Positions 25,556 to 33,749 of a stretch of 64,000 bases of DNA are shown piece by piece (position 1 is the stretch's first letter; each line of letters begins with the position of its first letter). Under the pieces are notes generated by a model. It was not told where the DNA came from. It searched no databases and saw only the letters and a program-made list of their open reading frames with translations. Made by a program: the position numbers and the translations under genes. This DNA comes from Arcobacter sp. F155. Lineage in GTDB: Bacteria; Campylobacterota; Campylobacteria; Campylobacterales; Arcobacteraceae. The stretch lies in assembly GCF_004116455.1 (NCBI RefSeq), contig NZ_PDJU01000003.1:62001-126000 (forward strand). Reading direction: 5' to 3'.

Positions 25556-27502
25556 TTATTGTACAAATAGTGTTGGTACAATCATTGGGTATTTTTTATA
25601 TTTTCTGAAACAGTGTTTTCTAACAACTTTTCTTAGTTCATCTTCTAAGTATCTATTGTTTTTAAATACACCTTCTCTTGCATTTTGTAAGAAAGTTTCT
25701 AAGATATCTTCAATCTCTCTAGCAAAGTTTCTATCTTGTTTATTTGGAACAAGACCAAATGAAGTTACCTTAGGTCTATTCTCCATTTTTCTATCGTTTG
25801 CATTTACTTGAGCAACAATCATAACAACACCTTCGTTTGCCATAGTTTGTCTATCAAGTACAATATCATCAGCAATTTTGTGATTCATTTGATTATCAAT
25901 ATAAACTTTTCCAGTCTTAACTGATCTTACTTTTTTAAGATATTTAGGTGTAACTTCAACTTGCTCACCATCACTCATAATATGCGTATTTCTTTCTAAT
26001 ACACCACAATCAATACCTGTCTTTGCATGTTTTAATGCATGGTTATATTCACCATGAATAGGCATAAAGAATTTAGGCTTAGCAAGTCTAATCATTAACT
26101 TTTGTTCTTCTTGTGCAGCATGTCCTGATACGTGAATTTCACTAAAGTCTTGATATGCAACTTGAGCACCAGCTTTTAATAAATGATTAATAATAGCAGA
26201 CACAGAAGCTTCATTCCCTGGAATAGCTTTAGCTGATAAAATGATTTGATCACCTGGCTTAATTTTAATATGTCTGTGCTCATGAATTGACATTCTATAA
26301 AGAGCTGACATTGACTCACCTTGGCTTCCAGTAGTTACAATAAGAACTTCTTTATCTGCATATTTATTTACTTCATGTGCATCAATAAATTGATCTCTAG
26401 GGAACTTGATATATCCTAAGCTCATTGCAATATCAAGGTTTTTCTCCATTGATCTTCCAATAACACAGATTTTTCTTCCATACTTAATACCATGTTCAAT
26501 TGCTTGTGCAACTCTATGGATATTTGAAGAGAAAGTAGACATAATAACTCTACCTTTTGAAGTAGAGAACAGTCTATCAAAAGTTGGTCCTACAGTCTTC
26601 TCTGTTTTAGTAAATCCAGGAGAGTGAGAGTTTGTCGAGTCAGACATTAATAATAAAACACCCTTCTCACCATAATGTGCAAATCTATGTAAATCTGTTG
26701 GGAAACCATCAATTGGTGTGTGGTCAATTTTAAAGTCACCTGTATGAATAATTGTTCCAGCTTCAGTTGTAATTGCTAAAGAAGATGAATCAATAATTGA
26801 GTGTGTAATATGAATCCACTCAACTTCAAAGTCACCAATTTTAATTGGAATTCTTTTTTCAACTGGATTAAATAGTTTTCTATACTCTTTCATTTTGTGT
26901 TCATCAAACTTAGAACCAATCATCTCTAATGGTAATGATGTTCCATAAATAGGAAACTGCATCTCTTTATATAAATATGGCATAGCACCAATGTGGTCTT
27001 CATGTCCATGAGTAATAACAACTGCTTCAATCTTATCTTTGATTTCTCTAATATAAGTGAAATCAGGGATTAAGATATCAACTCCGTGCATATCTTCATC
27101 TGGGAAACTCATCCCAACATCAACAATAATTGCACTTTTTTCAGTTTCAATTACCATCATATTTCCACCAATTTCACCTAATCCACCAAGTGGAGTAATT
27201 CTAATCTTCGCATTTGTAGATAGATTTAGTTTATTGTGTGGGTTTAATCTGTTTTTATGAGATTTCTCATTTACAATATAAGCTTTTCTTAAATCAGCAT
27301 TCCAAGTTTTTGTAGACTTCCCAGCATTTGTTTTAGCTCTACTGTTATTTGGTCTTTTTTTCTTGTTATTATAAACTTTTTTGTCAGTTTTTTGATTTTG
27401 ATTATTTGGTTTATTTGTAGTTTGTTTTTTTTCTTGTTCTTGCTGTTTAGGCTTGTTTTCGTTTTGTTCTTGTACTTGTACTTTAACTTCGTTCTTTTCC
27501 AT
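25556..27502 (-). CDS. rnj: Ribonuclease J with long basic N-terminal extension
   Basis: Metallo-beta-lactamase/beta-CASP ribonuclease of 648 residues with 5'-exo and endo activity in the family. Zinc motif VITHGHEDHIGAMP lies near residue 167, the beta-CASP part follows, and GHAAQEEQKLMIRLAKP is late in the core. Residues 1-90 are a low-complexity Gln/Asn/Lys tail, as I recall for Helicobacter RNase J, where it affects assembly and RNA binding. The start overlaps ksgA by 20 bases. The order ksgA-rnj-kdsD matches Helicobacter. Confidence 0.93.
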   Translation of the reverse strand: MEKNEVKVQVQEQNENKPKQQEQEKKQTTNKPNNQNQKTDKKVYNNKKKRPNNSRAKTNAGKSTKTWNADLRKAYIVNEKSHKNRLNPHNKLNLSTNAKIRITPLGGLGEIGGNMMVIETEKSAIIVDVGMSFPDEDMHGVDILIPDFTYIREIKDKIEAVVITHGHEDHIGAMPYLYKEMQFPIYGTSLPLEMIGSKFDEHKMKEYRKLFNPVEKRIPIKIGDFEVEWIHITHSIIDSSSLAITTEAGTIIHTGDFKIDHTPIDGFPTDLHRFAHYGEKGVLLLMSDSTNSHSPGFTKTEKTVGPTFDRLFSTSKGRVIMSTFSSNIHRVAQAIEHGIKYGRKICVIGRSMEKNLDIAMSLGYIKFPRDQFIDAHEVNKYADKEVLIVTTGSQGESMSALYRMSIHEHRHIKIKPGDQIILSAKAIPGNEASVSAIINHLLKAGAQVAYQDFSEIHVSGHAAQEEQKLMIRLAKPKFFMPIHGEYNHALKHAKTGIDCGVLERNTHIMSDGEQVEVTPKYLKKVRSVKTGKVYIDNQMNHKIADDIVLDRQTMANEGVVMIVAQVNANDRKMENRPKVTSFGLVPNKQDRNFAREIEDILETFLQNAREGVFKNNRYLEDELRKVVRKHCFRKYKKYPMIVPTLFVQ

Positions 27503-28277
27503 TCTTCACCTTTATATACATTTGGCTATACAAAGATGCGCTAAGCTCATGAGGTCTTAAAGTTTCTATTAATTCAAGGTCACTGTAAACATCAGATAAA
27601 AGTTTTTTATCATAAACTGAAGAAAGATTTTTAATAAGTTTCTTTCGAGGTTGCGAGAAGCAAACCTTTAAGAACTTTAAAAAACTTTTATCTAGTTTTA
27701 CACCTAAATCTTTCTTGATAAATAAAATTGAAGACATAACTTTTGGAGCTGGATCAAAAGATTCAGGAGGTACATCAAATAGTATCCTTGCCTCTTTTGA
27801 AGCCAATTTTGTAATAACTCCTAGCCCTGAAAACTCTTTTTCACCTTCTGATGCTGCAAACTTCAGAGCTACTTCTTTTTGTATCATTACAATAATGTTC
27901 TCGCAATTATCGTCTTCAATTGCCCTTAAAATAATATTCGTTGCAATATAGTACGGTAAGTTAGCTATTAAATCATAGCTTCCTTCGTAAAGTGTACTTT
28001 TTTCATTCCAAACCTTTAGAACGTCAGTGTGGATCAGTTCAAAACGCTTCTCGTGGATGTCAATTGCAAACTTAGTCTTTAAAATACCAATTAAATCGGT
28101 ATCTACTTCATACGCTAACGTATCTTTGTACTTGACTAATTTTTCTGTCAAATCACCTAAGCCAGGCCCAATTTCAACAATCTTATTATCATTTTTGGGC
28201 ATCGATTGGATGATCCTATCTAATACAGTACTATCTTTTAAAAAGTTTTGTCCGAATTTTTTCTTTGCTTTAACTAT
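27483..28277 (-). CDS. ksgA: 16S rRNA dimethyladenosine transferase KsgA, apparent ATA start
   Basis: Dimethylates two adjacent adenines near the 3' end of 16S rRNA during 30S assembly. Motifs: KKFGQNFLKD at the N-terminus, IVEIGPGLGDLT (SAM motif I) and NLPYYIATNII (catalytic). The first canonical start in frame is ATG 28202, which would delete KKFGQNFL. The frame opens after a TAG at 28287-28289. Between them only GTT 28280 and ATA 28277 suit the GGAGAAGG ribosome site. Starting at ATA gives (M)VKAKKKFGQNFL, which lines up with the Campylobacter start as I remember it. The full product is 264 residues. Confidence 0.85.
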   Translation of the reverse strand: MVKAKKKFGQNFLKDSTVLDRIIQSMPKNDNKIVEIGPGLGDLTEKLVKYKDTLAYEVDTDLIGILKTKFAIDIHEKRFELIHTDVLKVWNEKSTLYEGSYDLIANLPYYIATNIILRAIEDDNCENIIVMIQKEVALKFAASEGEKEFSGLGVITKLASKEARILFDVPPESFDPAPKVMSSILFIKKDLGVKLDKSFLKFLKVCFSQPRKKLIKNLSSVYDKKLLSDVYSDLELIETLRPHELSASLYSQMYIKVKNGKERS

Positions 28278-28366
28278 AACCTTCTCCTACTAAGAACTAA
28301 AGAGTATATCTGTATTTAACTTACAATTAGATAAGATTTTTGCTTAATTTCAATAAGGATTAAGTT

Positions 28367-29128
28367 TTGAGTTATTTCGCAAAAAGAATCATACCTTGCT
28401 TAGATGTAAAAGATGGAAGAGTAGTTAAAGGGGTAAACTTCGTAGGTCTTAGAGATGCAGGAGACCCAGTAGAAGTTGCAAAAAGATACAACAATGAAGG
28501 TGCAGATGAAATCACTTTTTTAGATATTACTGCAAGTCATGAAAATAGAGATACTATCGTTGACATCGTAAAAGATGTAGCTAAAGAAGTATTTATTCCA
28601 CTAACAGTTGGTGGAGGGATTAGAAAACTTGATGATATTTATAAACTACTAAATGTAGGTTGTGATAAAGTTTCAGTTAACTCTTCAGCAGTTGTAAATC
28701 CAGATTTTATTGATGAAGGTGCAAAAAGGTTTGGTAGCCAATGCATTGTTGTTGCAATTGATGTAAAAAAAGTTGAAGATGGCTCATACCATGTTTTTGT
28801 AAAAGGTGGAAGAGAAGACACAGGACTTGATGCAATACAATGGGCAAAAGAGGTTTATAATAGAGGTGCAGGTGAAATCCTATTAACATCTATGGACACT
28901 GATGGAGCTAAAACAGGATTTGAACTAGATATAACATCACAAATCTCTAAAATAGTTGATATTCCAGTTATTGCTAGTGGTGGTGCTGGAACAATGGAAC
29001 ACATGAAAGAAGCTTTTGAATGTGGTGCAAGTGCAGCTTTAGCAGCATCAATTTTTCACTTTAAAGAGATTGACATCATGGAACTAAAACACTATTTAAG
29101 AGAGAATAACATTCCCGTAAGGATTTAA
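28367..29128 (+). CDS. hisF: Imidazole glycerol phosphate synthase cyclase subunit
   Basis: HisF makes imidazole glycerol phosphate and AICAR from PRFAR plus ammonia supplied by HisH. The 253-residue beta/alpha barrel shows [20 protein letters not shown] (catalytic Asp near residue 12), VTVGGGI-type phosphate loop, VVAIDVK (second catalytic Asp) and VIASGGAG. The start is TTG at 28367 with AAGGAT upstream. It stands apart from other his genes; ksgA is divergent. Confidence 0.95.
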   Translation: MSYFAKRIIPCLDVKDGRVVKGVNFVGLRDAGDPVEVAKRYNNEGADEITFLDITASHENRDTIVDIVKDVAKEVFIPLTVGGGIRKLDDIYKLLNVGCDKVSVNSSAVVNPDFIDEGAKRFGSQCIVVAIDVKKVEDGSYHVFVKGGREDTGLDAIQWAKEVYNRGAGEILLTSMDTDGAKTGFELDITSQISKIVDIPVIASGGAGTMEHMKEAFECGASAALAASIFHFKEIDIMELKHYLRENNIPVRI

Positions 29129-29129
29129 A

Positions 29130-29792
29130 ATGAAATTTTTAACACTACTTATTTTACCAGTTTTCTTGTTTTCTTTTGAAATAAATTTTAATAAAAAGTT
29201 TTCGAAAAGTTTAGCTGAGGACACTTTAACAACATACTTTTCAGTTGTAGTTGAAGGAGATAGTGAAAAAGAGATAAATAAAACTCTTAAAAAATTTAAT
29301 AAAAAGATAAAGAAGTATAATAAAATTGAAAAAGATAGTGGTACACTAACTGTAAGACCACAATATAGGACTTCAAAGAATGCTCCAAAGATTACTGGAT
29401 ACAGAGGTGAATTAAGATATAAAGTAAGTTCAAATCATGCAAGTTATATAAATGAGTTTGTTAGTGAAATGATTGAACTGAAAGAAAAAAGAAGTACAAA
29501 TATAGTTATTAGTAATCTTAGATGGACAGTTAAAGATTCAACTTATAATGTTGCAAATGATATCTTAAGACTTGAAGCAATTAACTGGGGAACTAGATAT
29601 GCTAAAAACTTATCAAAAGATTTAAACTTAGAGTGCAAAGTAAAAAATATCTCAATAAATAGTTCAAACTATAGACCTATGGCAAAAATGGTTTACTCAA
29701 ATGCTGAAATGTCAGATGCAAAGATTGCAGTACCAGAATCTAACAAAGAAGATATTTCAATTAACCCATCATTTGTTTTGGAGTGTAAGTAA
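29130..29792 (+). CDS. SIMPL-domain (DUF541) periplasmic protein
   Basis: A 220-residue exported protein with a short signal peptide (MKFLTLLILPVFLFSFE). The central region (ITGYRGELRYKVSS, ISNLRWTV, DILRLEAINWGTRYAKNLSK) fits the SIMPL/DUF541 family, whose members include periplasmic oxidative stress and outer membrane proteins of uncertain role. It starts 1 base after hisF ends and its stop overlaps the next start, so hisF, this gene and the nucleosidase form an operon. Confidence 0.75.
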   Translation: MKFLTLLILPVFLFSFEINFNKKFSKSLAEDTLTTYFSVVVEGDSEKEINKTLKKFNKKIKKYNKIEKDSGTLTVRPQYRTSKNAPKITGYRGELRYKVSSNHASYINEFVSEMIELKEKRSTNIVISNLRWTVKDSTYNVANDILRLEAINWGTRYAKNLSKDLNLECKVKNISINSSNYRPMAKMVYSNAEMSDAKIAVPESNKEDISINPSFVLECK

Positions 29793-30328
29793 TGATTATT
29801 TGTGCAGGAAGAAATGAAACATTCAATTTTGCAAAAGAGATGGGTGTAGGATTAATCGAAAGCGCGATTAATCTTACACGACAATGTCTTTTTGACAAAC
29901 CAGAGTTTTTACTTTTTATTGGAAGTGCAGGAAGCTATGGAAACCATGAGATATTTGATATTGTAGAATCAAAAAGAGCTGCTAATATTGAACTATCATT
30001 TTTAGAAGACAACTCTTATACTCCATTAGATAATGTTTTAGAGTCTGAAAATAAGATGGTAAGAAATGATACTATCATAAACTCTTCTAACTATATTTCA
30101 AAAAACTTTGAACTATCAAAAAACTTTAATGAGTATGGAATTGGTGCAGAAAATATGGAGTACTACTCTATTTTACAAGTAGCAAAGGAGTTTGAAATTC
30201 CAGTTGCTGGAATCTTTATTATTACAAACTATACAAATGAAAATGCTCACGAAGAGTTCTTAAAAAATCACAAAGAAGCAATGGAAAAACTAACTTCATA
30301 TTTACTAGAAAAACAAATCATTAAGTAA
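29792..30328 (+). CDS. Purine/uridine phosphorylase-family protein
   Basis: A 178-residue member of the nucleoside phosphorylase/nucleosidase superfamily, shorter than typical 230-residue enzymes. Seen: FLLFIGSAGSYG (phosphate or ribose loop), GIGAENMEYYSILQVAKEF (the conserved Met-Glu ribose-binding pair) and VAGIFIITNYTN. It probably salvages or cleaves nucleosides or methylthioadenosine; the exact substrate is not readable. A strong 15-bp hairpin lies within codons 18-30. Confidence 0.75.
   Translation: MIICAGRNETFNFAKEMGVGLIESAINLTRQCLFDKPEFLLFIGSAGSYGNHEIFDIVESKRAANIELSFLEDNSYTPLDNVLESENKMVRNDTIINSSNYISKNFELSKNFNEYGIGAENMEYYSILQVAKEFEIPVAGIFIITNYTNENAHEEFLKNHKEAMEKLTSYLLEKQIIK
29844..29879 (+). 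repeat. 15-bp hairpin inside the nucleosidase reading frame
   Basis: GTGTAGGATTAATCG (29844-29858) and CGATTAATCTTACAC (29865-29879) are inverted repeats separated by 6 bases. They form 14 Watson-Crick pairs and one G-U pair in RNA. The element sits 52 bases into the gene. Confidence 0.75.
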
Positions 30329-30624
30329 TACTTTTCAAATGTTTCTCTAGTTACGTGGGTTCAAGCTTGCACTCCACTACACTTTCAACACCGAAAAATG
30401 TAAAACTATTTACATTTTTTTTACGGTGTTTCACGTGAAACAATGTTAAAAAATGTCAACTGTTGAAACCTCGAAGTCTGTAAAACAGCTAAGAAGCTAA
30501 AAAATATTTTAATCTCTACACGATAAAACTACAACAATAATATAAACTAACCTATTTACTTTAACTGTTACAAATAAAAGATTTTGTACACTTCAAAATT
30601 AGTTTAAAGCTTAAAAGGAAAGCT
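30329..30624. other. Intergenic region with dyads and parS
   Basis: This 296-base gap holds no gene. It contains a dyad around CAAGCTTG flanked by GTGG/CCAC (about 30349-30380). A hairpin CACCGAAAAATGTAAA / TTTACATT...CGGTG (30389-30428) follows, with a T-rich right arm that could end transcription from the operon upstream. Then come the parS palindrome and AT-rich DNA before rlmN. Confidence 0.6.
30427..30442. other. parS site (perfect ParB-binding palindrome), copy 2
   Basis: TGTTTCACGTGAAACA, identical to the copy at 24904-24919, here in an intergenic region. Finding two exact 16-bp matches within 5.6 kb is far beyond chance and marks an origin-proximal centromere region. Confidence 0.9.
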
Positions 30625-31692
30625 ATGAGTACAATCTATGATTTCACATTAGATGAATTAAAAGAAAAGTTAAAACCAAGCTTCAGAGCAAAGCAAGTTT
30701 ATAACTGGATATATAAAAAATATGTAACATCTTATGATGACATGAAAAATATCCCAAACGATTTAAAAGAACAATTAAAAGAAAACTATGAGATAGATAT
30801 TCTAAAAATAGTTAAGAAAGAAAAAAGTCTTGATGGAAGTATTAAATATCTTTTCCAATTAAAAGATGGACACACAGTTGAATCTGTTTTATTACTTATG
30901 AAAGAAAAAAAGATAAATGAAGATGGTTCAATTGAAAGAGGAGAAAAATATACTGTTTGTATTTCTACTCAAGTTGGATGTAAAGTTGGATGTACTTTCT
31001 GTCTAACAGCAAAAGGTGGATTTGTTAGAAACCTTTCAGTTGGTGAAATAGTAAATCAAATTGTTCAAATAAAAAGAGATAATGAAATAGCAGAGAACAA
31101 AACACTTAATATTGTGTTTATGGGAATGGGTGAACCACTTGATAACTATAAGAACTTTGTTCACTCTGTAAAGGTATTCTCTGAGCTTGATGGACTTGCA
31201 ATATCAAGAAGAAGACAAACTGTATCAACTTCTGGATTATCTTCTAAAATAGAAAAACTAGGAAATGAAGATTTAGGTATTCAACTTGCTATCTCACTTC
31301 ATGCTGTTGATGATGAGTTAAGAAGTGAACTTATTCCAATGAATAAAGCATACAATATTAAATCAATTATTGATGCTGTTAGAAAGTTCCCAGTTGATGC
31401 TAGAAAAAAAGTTATGTTTGAATATCTAGTAATAAAAGATAAAAATGATGATATTGCTTCTGCACAAAAACTTCTAAAACTTCTTGATGGAATAAAAGCA
31501 AAAGTAAATCTAATCTATTTTAATCCATATCCAGGAACTACATATCAAAGACCACAAAGGGATGATATGGTAAAATTCCAAGAATATCTAACTAGTAGAG
31601 GTTTACTATGTACTATTAGAGAATCTAAAGGATTAGATATCTCAGCAGCATGTGGACAACTTAAAGAAAAGGAAACAAATGGAACCTCTTGA
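30625..31692 (+). CDS. rlmN: Dual-specificity 23S rRNA/tRNA adenine C2-methyltransferase
   Basis: Radical SAM enzyme that methylates A2503 of 23S rRNA and A37 of some tRNAs. The 355-residue protein has the radical SAM motif GCKVGCTFCLTAKGGF near residue 118, VFMGMGEPLDN, and the C-terminal catalytic Cys in ISAACGQL. The end overlaps a tiny membrane-protein gene. rlmN lies near rnj/ksgA in other Campylobacterota as well. Confidence 0.94.
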   Translation: MSTIYDFTLDELKEKLKPSFRAKQVYNWIYKKYVTSYDDMKNIPNDLKEQLKENYEIDILKIVKKEKSLDGSIKYLFQLKDGHTVESVLLLMKEKKINEDGSIERGEKYTVCISTQVGCKVGCTFCLTAKGGFVRNLSVGEIVNQIVQIKRDNEIAENKTLNIVFMGMGEPLDNYKNFVHSVKVFSELDGLAISRRRQTVSTSGLSSKIEKLGNEDLGIQLAISLHAVDDELRSELIPMNKAYNIKSIIDAVRKFPVDARKKVMFEYLVIKDKNDDIASAQKLLKLLDGIKAKVNLIYFNPYPGTTYQRPQRDDMVKFQEYLTSRGLLCTIRESKGLDISAACGQLKEKETNGTS

Positions 31693-31777
31693 TTTAGCAA
31701 TGCTGATTTTTATCGCAGGTGTTGCAATAATTTCTGCAATTGGATTTTTTAAATCTTACAAAAATAAAGACAAATAA
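31679..31777 (+). CDS. 32-residue single-span membrane microprotein
   Basis: The reading frame MEPLDLAMLIFIAGVAIISA... has a 16-18 residue hydrophobic helix (about 6-24) and a basic tail ending KSYKNKDK, giving a predicted N-out, C-in single-span protein. The ribosome site AAAGGAAAC is 3-9 bases before the ATG at 31679. The gene overlaps the rlmN end by 14 bases in another frame and is followed after 11 bases by gltX. The function is unknown. Confidence 0.6.
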   Translation: MEPLDLAMLIFIAGVAIISAIGFFKSYKNKDK

Positions 31778-31788
31778 GGATTACAAAG

Positions 31789-33201
31789 ATGGCAATTACT
31801 AGATTTGCTCCAAGTCCAACAGGATATTTACATATTGGTGGTTTAAGAACTGCACTTTATAGTTACCTATGGGCTAGAAAAACAAATGGGGAATTCAAAC
31901 TAAGAATTGAAGACACTGACACTCAAAGAAATAATGATGACGCAATGAAAGCTATTATTGAAGCTTTTGATTGGGTTGGTTTATCTTATGATGGAGAAGT
32001 AGAATATCAATCAAAAAGACTTGATATCTACCAAAAATATATTCAACAACTTCTTGATGAAGGTAAAGCATATAAATGCTACATGTCAAGAGAAGAGCTA
32101 GATGCTTTAAGAGAAGAGCAAATGGCAAATAAACAAACTCCTAGATATGATGGAACATGGAGACCAGAAGATGGTAAAACTCTTCCAGAGATTCCTGAAG
32201 GTGTTGAACCAGTTGTTAGAATTAAAGCTCCAAGTGATGGAATAATTACTTTTATTGATGGTGTTAAATCAATTATGAACTTTGACTCTTCTGAAGTTGA
32301 TGACTTTGTAATTGCAAGATCTAATGGTATTCCAACTTATAACTTTGTTGTTGCTATTGATGATGCACTTATGGGAATGACTGATGTTATTAGAGGTGAT
32401 GACCACTTAACAAATACTCCAAAACAAATTGTTATCTATGAAGCACTTGGTTTTGAAGTTCCTAAATTCTATCACGTACCAATGATTAATAATCCTCAAG
32501 GTAAAAAGCTATCTAAAAGAGATGGTGCGATGGATGTTATGGATTACAAAAGAAAAGGTTATCTTCCAGAAGCACTTTTAAACTTCTTAGTTAGACTTGG
32601 ATGGTCAAACAAAGACCAAGAAATTTTCTCAATGGATGAGATGTTAGAACTTTTTGATCCTTCAAATATCAATAAATCTGCATCTGCATATAATGAAGAA
32701 AAGCTATTATGGCTAAATGCTCACTACATTAAAAATGTTTCTAATGAAAGATTAGCAAAAGAGTTAGAGTTCTTTGATTGTCATATTGATGGACATGATA
32801 AAAAAGAGATGTTACTTGACCTTTCAAAAGATAGAGCACAAACATTAGTTGACTTAAAAGAAGCAATTGAAAAGATTACAAATGTTCCTACAGAGTATGA
32901 AGCTAAAGGAAGTAAAAAATTTGTAAAAGAGAATACAATTAAAATCTTAGAAAGTTATATTCAACTACTTGAAGAAAATAAAGATTCTCTACATTTAGCT
33001 TGTGATTATGAACTAATTACTAAGCCATTTATTGAAGAGTTTGAGCTTAAATTCCCTCAACTATTCCAACCAATTAGAATTGCTCTTACAGGTGGAACAC
33101 AAGCTCCTTCTGTATATGATATCATGGCGATTTTAGGCTTTGAAGAAACAAAAACAAGAATAAATAACGCAATTAGTGCAAACTTTGGTAAAGAAGCTTA
33201 A
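31789..33201 (+). CDS. gltX: Glutamyl-tRNA synthetase
   Basis: Class I aminoacyl-tRNA synthetase of 470 residues. The HIGH motif appears as PTGYLHIGGLRTALY (residues 8-22) and KMSKS as KKLSKRDG near residue 242. Campylobacterota often have two GluRS paralogues, one of which charges tRNA-Gln, and I cannot tell from sequence alone which this is. The start ATG at 31789 has AAGGATTACAAAG upstream. Confidence 0.93.
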   Translation: MAITRFAPSPTGYLHIGGLRTALYSYLWARKTNGEFKLRIEDTDTQRNNDDAMKAIIEAFDWVGLSYDGEVEYQSKRLDIYQKYIQQLLDEGKAYKCYMSREELDALREEQMANKQTPRYDGTWRPEDGKTLPEIPEGVEPVVRIKAPSDGIITFIDGVKSIMNFDSSEVDDFVIARSNGIPTYNFVVAIDDALMGMTDVIRGDDHLTNTPKQIVIYEALGFEVPKFYHVPMINNPQGKKLSKRDGAMDVMDYKRKGYLPEALLNFLVRLGWSNKDQEIFSMDEMLELFDPSNINKSASAYNEEKLLWLNAHYIKNVSNERLAKELEFFDCHIDGHDKKEMLLDLSKDRAQTLVDLKEAIEKITNVPTEYEAKGSKKFVKENTIKILESYIQLLEENKDSLHLACDYELITKPFIEEFELKFPQLFQPIRIALTGGTQAPSVYDIMAILGFEETKTRINNAISANFGKEA

Positions 33202-33267
33202 AAAAAACTTGCATATTTACAAATAATAAGGCATAATGTTCTTTACTTAAACAAAGGAATAAAAGTA

Positions 33268-33534
33268 ATGAACATTTATGTTGGAAATCTATCATTTAGA
33301 ATGGGTGATAGTGATTTAGAAAAAGTTTTCGCTGAGTTCGGTGAAGTAAAAAGCGCTAAGGTTATCACAGATAGAGAAACTGGAAGATCAAAAGGTTTTG
33401 GTTTTGTTGAAATGGCAGATGCTGCATCTGGTTCTGAAGCAATTGAAAAACTAAACGGTAACGAAGTTGAAGGTAGAACTTTAAGAGTTAACGAAGCTAA
33501 ACCAAGAGAAGAGAGACCTAGAAGACAATTCTAG
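33268..33534 (+). CDS. RRM-type RNA-binding protein
   Basis: An 88-residue single RNA recognition motif protein. RNP2 is IYVGNLSF (residues 3-10) and RNP1 is KGFGFVEM (near residue 43), followed by a short basic Arg/Glu tail (KPREERPRRQF). Such small RRM proteins are found in Helicobacter, cyanobacteria and others and may act as RNA chaperones in cold or stress. A CATAAT -10-like element sits in the 66-base gap after gltX. Confidence 0.88.
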   Translation: MNIYVGNLSFRMGDSDLEKVFAEFGEVKSAKVITDRETGRSKGFGFVEMADAASGSEAIEKLNGNEVEGRTLRVNEAKPREERPRRQF

Positions 33535-33575
33535 TCTTCTCTTATCGAAAACTACAATAAAATATAAAATCAAAA

Positions 33576-33745
33576 CTTACAGTTATATAATGGAACCCCT
33601 TCTTAAGGAGAAGTCTCTTTGCTGGTTGGTTGTTTGGTTATATTATGTCTATGTGTAAGTTAGAGTTCCATTATATTTGCTAAAACTGTAGAAGTATTTT
33701 ACTTCTTTTATGTGTAGTTATCGTGTGATAACTACACATTTTTTT
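33576..33745 (+). ncRNA. Candidate structured small RNA
   Basis: The 215-base gap 33535-33749 has a possible -10 (TATAAA near 33563) and then a long-range stem. ACAGTT (33579) pairs with AACTGT (33684), and TATAATGGAAC (33586-33596) pairs with GTTCCATTATA (33665-33675). Inside is a CTTCT/AGAAG hairpin. It is followed by two hairpins, the second (13 bp, GTGT loop, 33710-33739) with eight T residues. This reads like an independently transcribed RNA with its own terminator. I cannot match it to 6S, tmRNA, SRP or RNase P RNA. Confidence 0.45.
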
Positions 33746-33746
33746 T
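33710..33746 (+). terminator. Strong Rho-independent terminator
   Basis: A 13-bp perfect stem (ATGTGTAGTTATC / GATAACTACACAT, loop GTGT) is followed by a T-run to 33746. It can end the candidate RNA or the RRM transcript and lies just before the converging cusA-like stop. Confidence 0.85.
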
Positions 33747-33749
33747 CTT

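Noticed and set aside
30345-30382. Possible tRNA T-arm remnant (GTGGGTTCAAG)
   Set aside because: No acceptor, D or anticodon arms surround it; the pattern is explained by a small dyad around CAAGCTTG.
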